This document shows positions 54,772 to 63,869 of a stretch of DNA of 64,000 bases, one piece after another. Made by a program: the position numbers and the translations under genes. This stretch comes from Candidatus Rokuibacteriota bacterium. Its GTDB lineage: Bacteria > Methylomirabilota > Methylomirabilia > Rokubacteriales > CSP1-6. Within the stretch, counting starts at the first letter, position 1. Every line of letters begins with the position of its first letter. The notes below the pieces were generated by a model. It worked only from the letters and a program-made list of their open reading frames with translations. It was not told where the DNA came from and did not search any database. The stretch lies in contig QHSU01000069.1 in assembly GCA_003220535.1 (NCBI GenBank), forward strand, positions 62,001-126,000. Reading direction: 5' to 3'.

Positions 54772-54855
54772 CGACCCCTCCTTCCGTGAGAGTCGTCTAC
54801 GCGGACCGTACCACATTTTCTTGACCGATCATTCCGAAACTGATACTCGATAGGC

Positions 54856-55437
54856 GTGGCCCGCCCCAGGGAGTTCACGCACGACGTGGTTCTCGACCGG
54901 GCCATGCAGGTCTTCTGGTCGCGGGGGTACGAAGCGACGTCGATCCAGTACCTCGTGGACCGGATGGGCATCCAGCGCGGCAGCCTCTATGGCACGTTCG
55001 GAGACAAGCGGGCGCTCTTCTTCGCCGCCATCGACCGCTACGACCGCGTGGTGACCGCGAAGCTCCTGGCGGCCCTCGACGGGCCGGCGTCGGGAAAGGA
55101 CGCCATCCGCGAGTTCTTCCGGCTCAAGGTCGCGCTGGCCCTGGAGCCGCGCCGCCCCCGCGGATGCCTGGTGACCAATTCGGCGGCCGAGCTCGCCTCG
55201 CGCGATCGCGCGACGGCGACCAGGGTCGGGGCGGTGCTGGCGAAGATCGAGGCCGCCTTCCATCGCGCGGTGGTCCGCGCCCAGACGGCGGGCGAGATCG
55301 ACCGAGCGCGCGACCCTCGGGCCCTGGCGCGGTTCCTGACCAGCAGCGCTCAGGGGCTGTCCGTCATGGCCAAGACCTTCCCCGAGCGCGCCGTCCTGAA
55401 GGACATCGTCCGGGTCGTCCTGGCAGCACTCGAGTGA
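54856..55437 (+). CDS. TetR/AcrR family transcriptional regulator
   Basis: GTG start; ARPREFTHDVVLDRAMQVFWSRGYEATSIQYLVDRMGIQRGSLYGTFGDKRALFFAAI; RPRGCLVTNSAAEL. Confidence 0.93.
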   Translation: MARPREFTHDVVLDRAMQVFWSRGYEATSIQYLVDRMGIQRGSLYGTFGDKRALFFAAIDRYDRVVTAKLLAALDGPASGKDAIREFFRLKVALALEPRRPRGCLVTNSAAELASRDRATATRVGAVLAKIEAAFHRAVVRAQTAGEIDRARDPRALARFLTSSAQGLSVMAKTFPERAVLKDIVRVVLAALE

Positions 55438-55474
55438 GGCGATTCACCCCTTTGACACCGCGAGGAGGTTTTCC

Positions 55475-55945
55475 ATGGGCGAAGTTATCCACGTGACCAG
55501 GGCGCGAGTCGTCAAGGAGCCGGGCCGCGGCATGAAGACGGCCTACCTCGACGCCTTTCCCGACACTCCCGTCCCCTACGGCATCCACGGGGGCATCAAG
55601 AAGTTCTACAAGGCCGAGCCGGAGGTGGAACGGCCCGCCACGCTGGACCATCTCGTGATGGCGGTGGCCGGCTGACTGACCGGCAATATGGGAAGCGCGC
55701 TGGATGCGCGCGGGATCAAGAGCTCACCCGACAACCTCGTCGCGCACGTCGAGGGCATCATCGAGAACGTCGACGGCGTCCCGCTCATCACGACCATCCG
55801 CGTCCGCTACACGTGCAAGATCCCCAAGGGCAAGCGCGCCGAGGCCGAGCGCGCGCTCGGCGTCCACGAGAAGGGCTGCCCGGCCAGCCAGAGTGTCCGG
55901 CGGGGCATCAACGTCGAGTACACCGCGGAGTTCGAGGAGGTGTGA
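55475..55945 (+). CDS. OsmC-like protein, predicted selenoprotein (TGA at 55673-55675)
   Basis: Read-through gives ...ERPATLDHLVMAVAG[U]LTGNMGSALDARGIKSSPDNLVAHVEGIIENVDGVPLITTIRVRYTCKIPKGKRAEAERALGVHEKGCPASQSVRRGINVEYTAEFEEV; TGA replaces the Cys of xLDxLVxAVAGCLTG; RBS gaggagg upstream. Confidence 0.88.
55695..55711 (+). promoter_or_regulatory. candidate bacterial SECIS element
   Basis: GCGCGC-UGGAU-GCGCGC hairpin; apical loop starts 25 nt after UGA; loop resembles UGGAC of the peroxiredoxin-like gene. Confidence 0.65.
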
Positions 55946-55968
55946 GACGGCGCCGCGGGCCCGCGGGC

Positions 55969-58900
55969 TCAGCCGCCGGCGCGTGGTCTGGGAACGATGG
56001 CGGCGACGCCCGCGTCGCGGCAGAGGGCGTTGAAGGCGAGGACATCCTCGGCGAGACACCGGTCGAGCTTCGCCAGCTCCATCTCGGCCGCGAGCGCCAC
56101 ATTCTCCGAGAGCTCGCGAAGCGCCTGCGTGGGCGCGGCGTCGGAGTACTCGATGAGCCCCACGATCGTCGCGATCCGCGAGTTGAGCTTCGCGGGGAAC
56201 ATCCGCGGGTCCTCGGAGCGGACTTGAATCAGCTCGCCCTCGATGGCGGAGAGCGTTCGCGCGAGCGCCTGGGCGGCGTCCTTGATCGCCGGAGTCTCGG
56301 TACGGCCGGCCCAGGCGTCGGCCTGCGCGCGAACGTCGCGGAGCGTCAGGACCGCGTCGTGCACCCGCGTCAGCAGACCGTGAGCCCTCTTGGCCCACGC
56401 GTATTGTGTTTGTAAGTCTTCGTCCGTCGCCAGGACGCGCGGATCCTTCACGAGCGTGAACGGCTGCGTCAGCGAGCGGCCGCCGACCGTGAGGCGGACC
56501 TGGTAGCGGCCCGGAGGTACGCGGGGTGCCGCGAGCGCGTCGACGGTGCCGCCCCGGCCCTTGTTGTCCGGCAGCTTCGTGGCGTCGGGGCCGCGCAGGT
56601 TCCAGACGAAGCGGTTCGCGCCCGTGTTCTTCGTGGGCCGCGGCTCCTCGTCGGCGCCGTCCTTCGGCGCCGACGATCCGTCCGCCGAGCGGCTGAACGA
56701 CCGGATCTGGCGCCCCTCGGCGTCGAGGAACGAGAGCGTGACGTCTCCCGGAGGCGCTTCCTTCAGCCAGTAGTGCACCACGGCGCCGTTCGGCGGGTTC
56801 TCGCCGGCGTCGAGCAGGCGCTCTTTCTTCTCGCCGGTCGGCGCCTCGACCTGCCGATAGGCGTAGCCGATCGAGCCGACCATGCGATAGGCGAACTCGC
56901 GGCCGGGCCCGGGCTTCATGCCGTGGCCCCGGTAGGCCCGCCAGCGCGTCGTCGGACGCGGCGCGAAGAGGTGCGCGTCGGCGTTGGCGACCGCGTCCGC
57001 CATCTGGTGGAGCGGCGTGAGGTCGTCGAGGATCCAGAACGAGCGGCCGTGCGTGGCGACGACCAGGTCGGTGTCCTTCACGATCAAGTCGTGGATCGGC
57101 GCGACCGGCAGATTCGACGACAGGCGCTGCCACGAGCCCCCGTCGTCGAGCGACACCCACAGCCGGGTCTCGGTGCCGCAGTAGAGCAGCCCGCGCCGGC
57201 CCGGGTCCTCGCGCACGACGCGCGTGATCTCGCCCTCCGGCAGGCTGTTGGTGATGCGCTTCCACGTGCGCCCGTAGTCGCTCGTCTTGAAAAGGTAGGG
57301 ACGCGTGTCGTCGAGCTTGTAGCACGTGGCCGCCACGTAGCACGTGGCCGCGTCGTGCGGCGACGGCTCGAGGACGCTGACGAGCGCCCACTCGGGCAGC
57401 TCCGGCGGCGTCACGCGCTGCCACGTCCGGCCGTGGTCGCGAGAGAGATGAACGAGGCCGTCGTCGGTGCCGGCCCACAGCACGTCGCGCTCGTGGTACG
57501 ACTCGGCCAGCGCGAAGATCGTGCAGTAGACCTCGGCGCCCGTGTTGTCGCGGGTGATGGGCCCGCCCGACAGCCCGAGCTTCGTCGGGTCGTTGCGGGT
57601 CAGATCCGGGCTCACGGTCTCCCAGCTCTGCCCCTCGTCGAGGGAGCGGAAGACGCGATTGCCGGCGATCCACAGCTCGCGCGCGTCCCACCGCGAGTAG
57701 AAGACGGGGAACGTCCACTGGAAGCGGTAGCGGTGCTCGGCGGGCGCCGTCCCCATGCCGTAGGTCTCGGGCCAGACGCTGATGATCCGCTCCTGCCCGG
57801 TGCGGTGATCGTAATGGATGAGCCGCCCCATGCCGGGGCCGGTGCCGATCGAGCCGCCCACGACGATGGCCGGATCGCCCGGCTTGACCGCGATGTAGCC
57901 GCTCTCGCCGCCGCCCGGCTGGACCCAGTCGATCGCGGCGATGACACCGCGGTGGGACTGGCTCGGGAGACTGATGGCCCAGTTGTCTTGCTGCGAGCCG
58001 TAGATGCGGTAGGGCCGCTGATCGTCGGCGCACACGTGGTAGAACTGCGCGGTCGGCTGATTGTAGATGGTCGACCACGACTGCCCGCCGTTGAACGACA
58101 CGCAGGCGCCGCCGTCGTTGCCCTCGATCATGCGGCGGTGATTCGCGGGGTCGATCCAGAGGTCGTGATTGTCGCCGTGCGGCGTGGCGACCTCGCCGAA
58201 CGTCTTGCCGCCGTCGGTGGACTTCCACAGGGCGTAGTCGGCGACCCACACGGTGTCGACATCCACGGGGTCGGCGAAGACGTGCATGTAGTACCAGGGG
58301 CGGCCGCGGAGCCCCGCCTCCTCGCTGCCCCGCTGCCAGGTGGCGCCGCCGTCGTCGGAGCGGAAGAGCGCGCCGTCGTCGGCCTCGACCACCGCATAGA
58401 CCCGCCGGCCGTCGGCCGGAGAGACCGCGACGCCGATGCGTCCGAGCACGCCGCGCGGCAGCCCCGGGGTTCGCGAGATGTCGGTCCAGGTGTCGCCGCC
58501 GTCGGTCGACTTCCAGAGGGACGACTCCCCTCCGCCGCTCGTCATGCTCCACGGCGTGCGCTGCGCCTCCCACACTGCCGCGTAGAGAACGCGGGGGTTC
58601 TGGTGGTCCATCGAGAGGTCGACGGCGCCGGCGCGCGCGCTCTTGAAGAGCACGTGGTCCCACCGGGCACCACCGTCACGCGACCGGAAAACCCCGCGCT
58701 CGCGATTCGGGCCCCACGCGTGTCCGAGCGCGGCGACGTAGACCAGGCTGGGATCGCGCGGGTGCACGCGGACGCGCCCGATGTGACGCGTGTCACGGAG
58801 CCCCACGTTCGTCCAGGTGGCGCCGCCGTCGGTGGACCGGTAGACGCCGTCGCCGTGGGACACGTTGCCGCGGATGCACGCCTCACCGGTGCCCGCATAG

Positions 58901-59145
58901 ACCACGTTCGGGTCGGAGGGCGCGACTGCGATCGCGCCGACGGCCGAGGTCTCGAAGAAGCCGTCGGAGACGTTCTCCCAGTAGGTGCCGCCGTCCGAGG
59001 TCTTCCAGACGCCACCGGCGCAGGCGCCGAAATAGAAGGTCATCGCATCGGTCGGATGGCCCGCGACCGCCACCACGCGGCCGCCGCGGAACGGCCCCAC
59101 CATTCGCCACTGGAGCGAGCTGAGCAATCGGGGATCGACGGTCAT
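55969..59145 (-). CDS. BNR/sialidase-type beta-propeller protein (VPS10/sortilin-like repeats)
   Basis: About 1058 aa; repeated YRSTDGGATWTNVG, SRDGGARWDHV, KSTDGGDTWTDIS, RSDDGGATWQRG, SFNGGQSWSTI (Asp-box) motifs; start trimmed to MTVDPRLLSSLQWRMVGPFRGGRV. Confidence 0.9.
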   Translation of the reverse strand: MTVDPRLLSSLQWRMVGPFRGGRVVAVAGHPTDAMTFYFGACAGGVWKTSDGGTYWENVSDGFFETSAVGAIAVAPSDPNVVYAGTGEACIRGNVSHGDGVYRSTDGGATWTNVGLRDTRHIGRVRVHPRDPSLVYVAALGHAWGPNRERGVFRSRDGGARWDHVLFKSARAGAVDLSMDHQNPRVLYAAVWEAQRTPWSMTSGGGESSLWKSTDGGDTWTDISRTPGLPRGVLGRIGVAVSPADGRRVYAVVEADDGALFRSDDGGATWQRGSEEAGLRGRPWYYMHVFADPVDVDTVWVADYALWKSTDGGKTFGEVATPHGDNHDLWIDPANHRRMIEGNDGGACVSFNGGQSWSTIYNQPTAQFYHVCADDQRPYRIYGSQQDNWAISLPSQSHRGVIAAIDWVQPGGGESGYIAVKPGDPAIVVGGSIGTGPGMGRLIHYDHRTGQERIISVWPETYGMGTAPAEHRYRFQWTFPVFYSRWDARELWIAGNRVFRSLDEGQSWETVSPDLTRNDPTKLGLSGGPITRDNTGAEVYCTIFALAESYHERDVLWAGTDDGLVHLSRDHGRTWQRVTPPELPEWALVSVLEPSPHDAATCYVAATCYKLDDTRPYLFKTSDYGRTWKRITNSLPEGEITRVVREDPGRRGLLYCGTETRLWVSLDDGGSWQRLSSNLPVAPIHDLIVKDTDLVVATHGRSFWILDDLTPLHQMADAVANADAHLFAPRPTTRWRAYRGHGMKPGPGREFAYRMVGSIGYAYRQVEAPTGEKKERLLDAGENPPNGAVVHYWLKEAPPGDVTLSFLDAEGRQIRSFSRSADGSSAPKDGADEEPRPTKNTGANRFVWNLRGPDATKLPDNKGRGGTVDALAAPRVPPGRYQVRLTVGGRSLTQPFTLVKDPRVLATDEDLQTQYAWAKRAHGLLTRVHDAVLTLRDVRAQADAWAGRTETPAIKDAAQALARTLSAIEGELIQVRSEDPRMFPAKLNSRIATIVGLIEYSDAAPTQALRELSENVALAAEMELAKLDRCLAEDVLAFNALCRDAGVAAIVPRPRAGG

Positions 59146-59171
59146 GCGGTCCTCGGGCTCGGCGTGAGACC

Positions 59172-60377
59172 TTACGGCGCGGGATAGACGACGTTGGCGC
59201 CGGGCGCCGCGGACTCGCGCGGCCAGACGATGACCCATCGCCCGTTCTGGCTCTGCTTGACCTTCGTGTGCTCGGCCCCGTAGTTGTTCTCGCCCTCGAA
59301 GGAGAGCTGGCCGAACGGCGTGTCGATCCGGTTGGCCTTGATCCAGGCGGCGATCGCCTTGTCGTCGAGACTCTTCGCGGCGTTCACGGCGGCCTCGAGC
59401 AGAAGCCACGCGGTCAGCGACCCCGCCGCCTGGCTCTCCACGAAGGGGTAGGGCAGGCCGGCCTGCTTGGCCCGCTCGCCGAAGAGCTTGCAGAGGGCGT
59501 CGGCGGCCGGATTGCTCGTCATCGGCGGGTGCGCCTCGAACGTGCTGTAAGCGAACGCGAACGCCGAGCCCGGCGCCGTGAGCAGCGGCCCGGGCGACGG
59601 GAACAGGTGGTACTGACCGCGCGGCCGGTAGCCGATCGTCTGGAACGCGTCGAGCAACAGGTTGCCATCGAGCCCGATCGTGCCGACCCACAGGAAATCG
59701 GCGTCCGCCTCCTTGATGCGCGCGGCGATCGGCGCGAAGTCGCGGTTGCCGAACTCGTATTCCAGATAGAGGACCACCTTCACGCCGCGGGCGGTCGCCA
59801 CGTCGCGGGCCCCGGCGGAGATGAACTGCACGGAGGGAAACTTGCTCGTCACGATCGCGATCGTTTTCGGCGGACGGCCGGTCGACGCGAGAGCGTCCAG
59901 GAGCTTCGCGGGCACGACCTTCTCGGATTCGAAGGCGAGCCCGCTGGCCGAGAAGTGCATCGGATACTTCGCCAGCTTCGGAATGCCGAAGGTGTGATGG
60001 ATCAGCACCTTCTGGTAGCGCTGCGCCACCGCCATCGCCGAGAGGATGGCGCCGGTCGCGTAGGGCCCGAGGATCAGATCGACCTTGTCGACGGTGATCA
60101 ACCGCTCGTAGAGGGTCCGGGCCACGTCGGGCTTGGACTGGTCGTCGAGCAACACCCACTCGATGGGCCGGCCCAGGAAGCCCTGGCGCTTGTTGATCTG
60201 CTCGACGGAGATCTCGCCGGCGATCTTGTGGACCATCGACGTCGCCGCCAGCGGCCCGGTCAACGCCAGCGTGCTGCCGATCCTCACCGGCGGCCCGGCC
60301 GGCGCGGCGGCCCCCGGCGCGGCCGCCGCCAGCGCGGCGAGGACCAGGAGGAGAAGCGATGCGATCCTGCCGCTCAA
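59172..60377 (-). CDS. ABC transporter substrate-binding protein (branched-chain amino acid type)
   Basis: Signal peptide then PVRIGSTLALTGPLAATSMVHKIAGEISVEQINKRQGFLGRPIEWVLLDDQSKPDVARTLYERLITVDKVDLILGPYATG. Confidence 0.95.
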   Translation of the reverse strand: MSGRIASLLLLVLAALAAAAPGAAAPAGPPVRIGSTLALTGPLAATSMVHKIAGEISVEQINKRQGFLGRPIEWVLLDDQSKPDVARTLYERLITVDKVDLILGPYATGAILSAMAVAQRYQKVLIHHTFGIPKLAKYPMHFSASGLAFESEKVVPAKLLDALASTGRPPKTIAIVTSKFPSVQFISAGARDVATARGVKVVLYLEYEFGNRDFAPIAARIKEADADFLWVGTIGLDGNLLLDAFQTIGYRPRGQYHLFPSPGPLLTAPGSAFAFAYSTFEAHPPMTSNPAADALCKLFGERAKQAGLPYPFVESQAAGSLTAWLLLEAAVNAAKSLDDKAIAAWIKANRIDTPFGQLSFEGENNYGAEHTKVKQSQNGRWVIVWPRESAAPGANVVYPAP

Positions 60378-60387
60378 ATGTGGTGCC

Positions 60388-61335
60388 TCAGGCGATCACA
60401 CGAGTGAGGAACCTCTCCGGCGGCCGCTCGCCCCACTGGGAAACGAGCCCGTCTTCCGCCGAGATCAAGTTCGATCCGTTCTTCCGGTTCAGACGGTCGG
60501 TGTCCGACCAGTGCTCGTGCACGCGGCCCCACGGGTCCGCCCAGTAGTCGTAGATCTGGCTCCCGAGGAGGTGCCGGCCGATCCCCCACATGTGCTCGTA
60601 CTTGCCGAGGTTCCTCAGATACTCGTGCCCCGTGAACACGTCGTCGATGTCCGCCACCTCGAAGGACAGGTGGTTCAGGCCGGCCCGCTCGTTCCGGACG
60701 CAGAAGAACACGTGATGGTCGACGTACGTGTCCCCACGATCGAGTCGGTTGAACGAGCCGATGATGTTGTCCTTGCTGCCCGCGTACACGTCGTCCGAGC
60801 AGATGAACCCGAGCGTGTCGCGGAACCACCGCGCCGTCTCCACCACCTTGGGCGAGGCCATCACCCCGTGGCCGATCCGCTTCACCCGTGCGGGGCCCCG
60901 GTGGATCCTCATCAGCTTGCCGGCGCGCTTGAGGGCGTCCGACCCGAGGTTCAACGGCTGGCGCTTCACCGGGATCGGCTTGAGCTTCTTCATCCCGTAC
61001 ACGACCTCGACCTGATACCCGTTGGGCTCCTTCAGCCGGACCCGCTTGCCCCCGCCGGGCTCGTCGATGTCCTCGACACCGGACGCGCCCGGGGCCTTCG
61101 CCACCCGCTTGAGGTCCTCCAGGCTGGCCGCGTAGTACGCGAGCCCCACGAAGCCGGGATCGCCCTTCTCCGTGACGTGGAGATGGTGGGCCGGATCGGT
61201 TCCGCGCATGTAGAGCGCGGTCGGCGTCCGCGCCGTCCGCACCATCCCGAAGTTGGTCAGGAACTCCTCGGCCACGTCGAGGTCCGGCGCCCGAAGCCGC
61301 CCGTACGCCAGGTCCGTCACCTTGATCAGTGCCAT
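60388..61335 (-). CDS. VOC family protein, catechol 2,3-dioxygenase-like
   Basis: MALIKVTDLAYGRLRAPDLDVAEEFLTNFGM...HHLHVTEKGDPGFVGLAYYAAS...YVDHHVFFCVRNERAGLNHLSFEVADIDDVFTGHEYL. Confidence 0.92.
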   Translation of the reverse strand: MALIKVTDLAYGRLRAPDLDVAEEFLTNFGMVRTARTPTALYMRGTDPAHHLHVTEKGDPGFVGLAYYAASLEDLKRVAKAPGASGVEDIDEPGGGKRVRLKEPNGYQVEVVYGMKKLKPIPVKRQPLNLGSDALKRAGKLMRIHRGPARVKRIGHGVMASPKVVETARWFRDTLGFICSDDVYAGSKDNIIGSFNRLDRGDTYVDHHVFFCVRNERAGLNHLSFEVADIDDVFTGHEYLRNLGKYEHMWGIGRHLLGSQIYDYWADPWGRVHEHWSDTDRLNRKNGSNLISAEDGLVSQWGERPPERFLTRVIA

Positions 61336-61423
61336 CGTTCTCTCCTCCTGTTTGCGGACGCTCGACATGCTAGACCACCGTCGATCCGAGGGCAAGATTC
61401 CGCATCGACTCAAAATTTCACGG

Positions 61424-62131
61424 TCACTGCTGGCCGAGGTAGGCTTCGCGGATCCGGGCATCCTGCGCGAGCTCCGACGGAGCCCCTTCGGCCACGATAC
61501 GCCCCTGCTCGAGGACATATGCCCGGGCGGCGATGGCGAAGGCCTGGATGACGTTTTGCTCGACCAGCAGCACCGCGACGCCGTCGGCGTGGATGCCGGC
61601 GACGACCTCGAACACCTGATCGACGATTTGTGGCGCGAGCCCGAGCGATGGCTCGTCGAGCAGCAGGAGTCGCGGCACGGCCATCAGCGCCCGACCGATG
61701 GCGACCATCTGCTGCTGGCCGCCGGAGAGCGAGCCGGCGAGCTGTCGCCGGCGCTCGCGCAGGATCGGAAAGGTCGCGTAGACCCGCTCGAGGCTCCGGC
61801 CGCGCAACCTCCGCGCTGGCGGCGCGTAGCAGCCGATCTCCAGGTTCTCCTCGACGGTCATGGCCGGAAAGAGGCGGCGGCCTTCGGGGACGAGCGCGAT
61901 GCCGTGGCGGCAAAGGTCGTGCGCCGGTACCGACGCCAGATCGCCACCGTCGAGGCGGACGGTTCCGGCCCTGATCGGCAAGAGGCCGGCGATCGCGTTG
62001 ATCAGTGTCGTCTTGCCGGCGCCGTTCGGTCCCACCACGGTGACGAGGTCGCGCGGGCGGACGCTGAGCGACACGTCCCAGACGGCGACGGCGTCGCCGT
62101 GGGCCACTTCGAGGTGCTCGACCTCAAGCAT
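61424..62131 (-). CDS. ABC transporter ATP-binding protein, LivF-like
   Basis: MLEVEHLEVAHGDAVAVWDVSLSVRPRDLVTVVGPNGAGKTTLINAIAGLLP...SLSGGQQQMVAIGRALMAVPRLLLLDEPSLGLAPQIVDQVFEVV. Confidence 0.95.
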   Translation of the reverse strand: MLEVEHLEVAHGDAVAVWDVSLSVRPRDLVTVVGPNGAGKTTLINAIAGLLPIRAGTVRLDGGDLASVPAHDLCRHGIALVPEGRRLFPAMTVEENLEIGCYAPPARRLRGRSLERVYATFPILRERRRQLAGSLSGGQQQMVAIGRALMAVPRLLLLDEPSLGLAPQIVDQVFEVVAGIHADGVAVLLVEQNVIQAFAIAARAYVLEQGRIVAEGAPSELAQDARIREAYLGQQ

Positions 62132-63869
62132 AGGCCTTTCCGAGATACGCCCGCACGACCTCCGGGTCGCGCATGACCTGGCGCGGAAGTCCTTCGGCAA
62201 TGACCTGCCCGTAGCTCAGCACCACCACGCGATCGGCGAGGTCGAGGACGGCCCGCATGATGTGCTCGACGAATACGACCGTCGTGCCGCGGTCGCGAAT
62301 CCGGCGAACGAGCCGGAGGGCGTCGGTCATCTGCGCCGGGGTCAGACCCGAGAGTACCTCGTCCAGCAGCACCAGGCGCGGCTCGGACGCGAGCGCGCGC
62401 GCCAGATCGAGGAACTTCCGCTCGAGCAGGTTCAGCTCGTCGGGCAACGCGTCGGCTTTGGCCTCGAGACCGGTGAAGGCCAGCCACGATCGCGCGAGGC
62501 TCCGTCCCCGTTCGAGGCCGTGACCGGCGCCGAACATCGCCGCCAGGGCGACGTTGTCGACGACGCTGAGGCGACGGAACGAGCGCGGGATCTGGTACGT
62601 GCGGGACAGGCCGAGGCCGGCGATCCGGTGCGCCGTGACCCGGGCGATGTCCCGGCCGTCGAGCACGACCGAGCCGCCGTCGGGCCGGTAGTAGCCGCTG
62701 ACCACGTTGATCAGCGTCGACTTGCCCGACCCGTTGGGCCCGATGAGGCCCAGGATCTCGCCGGCGCGGACCTCGAGTGTCACGCCCGCCAGGGCCTGGA
62801 GGCCGCGGAACGCCTTCTTCACGTCGGTGCAGCCGAGCAGCGGGACGGCGGCCGGGCGTGACGGGACCCCCGTCGCCAGCGCGAGGGCGCCGCTCGCGAC
62901 TGGTGCGGCGACCGGTGCCGTCGCCCGACGCGCGCGTCGTCGGAGCCCGCCCGCCACGCCGTCGGGCAGGAACACGATGACGACGATCAGGATGGCCCCG
63001 ATCAGCGCGCGATTCAGGACCGCGCTCTCGCCGCCGGTGAGGGACTGGGTGAGCGCGGTGACGATCACGGCGCCCAGGGCCGGGCCGTACCAGAATCGCG
63101 TGCCGCCGAGCGCGGCCATCATGATCGCGTCCACGGCGAGGCCGACGGAGAACGTCTCGGCGACGGTCACGTACGTCACGAACATCGCGTGAATCCCGCC
63201 GATCAGCCCGGCGATGAAACAGCTCAGCGCGAAGGCGACGAGCTTGTAACGGTATGTGGGGACCCCGAGGACCTCGGCGACGTCCTCGTCGTCGCGGATG
63301 GCGAAGAGGCCCATGCCCCAGCGCGAGCGGTAGATCGCGAGGGCGGCGAAGGCGGAGAGGAGCGCGACCGCGAGGGCCAGGTGGTAGAGCGTCGTCGCCG
63401 GCGCGCCGAGCAGCGTCGGGATGGGGACCGCGGCCAGGAATACTCCCGGGCCGCCGTCGATCTTGGTGTTGAGGGCGATGGTGGACAGCACGAAGGTGAC
63501 GGCGAGCGTGAGGAGCCCGAAGAGCTCGCCGCGGACACCGCGGACGCGGAAGACGACCGCCGCGATCGCGGTTCCGAGGAGTGTGGCGACCAGTCCCGCT
63601 GCCGGCAACGTCCAGAGGAACGGGACGTTGAAGGCGGTCGTGAGGGTCGCCGTGGCGTAGACGCCGGCGCCGAAGAACGCCGCGTGGCCGAAGCTGAAGT
63701 AGCCGGCGTACCCGCTGAGGATGTTCCAGCTCGTGGCCAGCGACACCCAGAAGAACACCAGATAGAGGAACGTCTCGTAGAAGGCCGGGAGCCTGAGCGC
63801 CGGCACCAGAGCCAGCGCGACGCCTGCGACGACGAGGGGGAGCGCCGGGGCGAGCCGGGACGCGTTCAC
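62124..63869 (-). CDS. fused LivM-type permease and LivG-type ATP-binding protein
   Basis: 581 aa; GYAGYFSFGHAAFFGAGVYATA...ALGGTRFWYGPALGAVIVTAL followed by LGLIGPNGSGKSTLINVVSGYYRPDGG...DEVLSGLTPAQMTDALRLVRRIRD. Confidence 0.95.
   Translation of the reverse strand: MNASRLAPALPLVVAGVALALVPALRLPAFYETFLYLVFFWVSLATSWNILSGYAGYFSFGHAAFFGAGVYATATLTTAFNVPFLWTLPAAGLVATLLGTAIAAVVFRVRGVRGELFGLLTLAVTFVLSTIALNTKIDGGPGVFLAAVPIPTLLGAPATTLYHLALAVALLSAFAALAIYRSRWGMGLFAIRDDEDVAEVLGVPTYRYKLVAFALSCFIAGLIGGIHAMFVTYVTVAETFSVGLAVDAIMMAALGGTRFWYGPALGAVIVTALTQSLTGGESAVLNRALIGAILIVVIVFLPDGVAGGLRRRARRATAPVAAPVASGALALATGVPSRPAAVPLLGCTDVKKAFRGLQALAGVTLEVRAGEILGLIGPNGSGKSTLINVVSGYYRPDGGSVVLDGRDIARVTAHRIAGLGLSRTYQIPRSFRRLSVVDNVALAAMFGAGHGLERGRSLARSWLAFTGLEAKADALPDELNLLERKFLDLARALASEPRLVLLDEVLSGLTPAQMTDALRLVRRIRDRGTTVVFVEHIMRAVLDLADRVVVLSYGQVIAEGLPRQVMRDPEVVRAYLGKAYA

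Noticed and set aside
53599-55945. TGA interruptions explained by a genetic code with TGA as Trp or Gly
   Set aside because: TGA ends many intact genes in this window (for example 1-477), and the interrupting codons sit at catalytic Cys positions, not Trp or Gly.
53599-55945. The three TGA-interrupted genes as ordinary pseudogenes
   Set aside because: Each has exactly one stop, no frameshift, retained downstream motifs, and the stop is at the same functional residue type in three unrelated reading frames.
56773-59187. 804-aa plus-strand ORF antisense to the Asp-box propeller gene
   Set aside because: Composition-driven antisense ORF without domain motifs.
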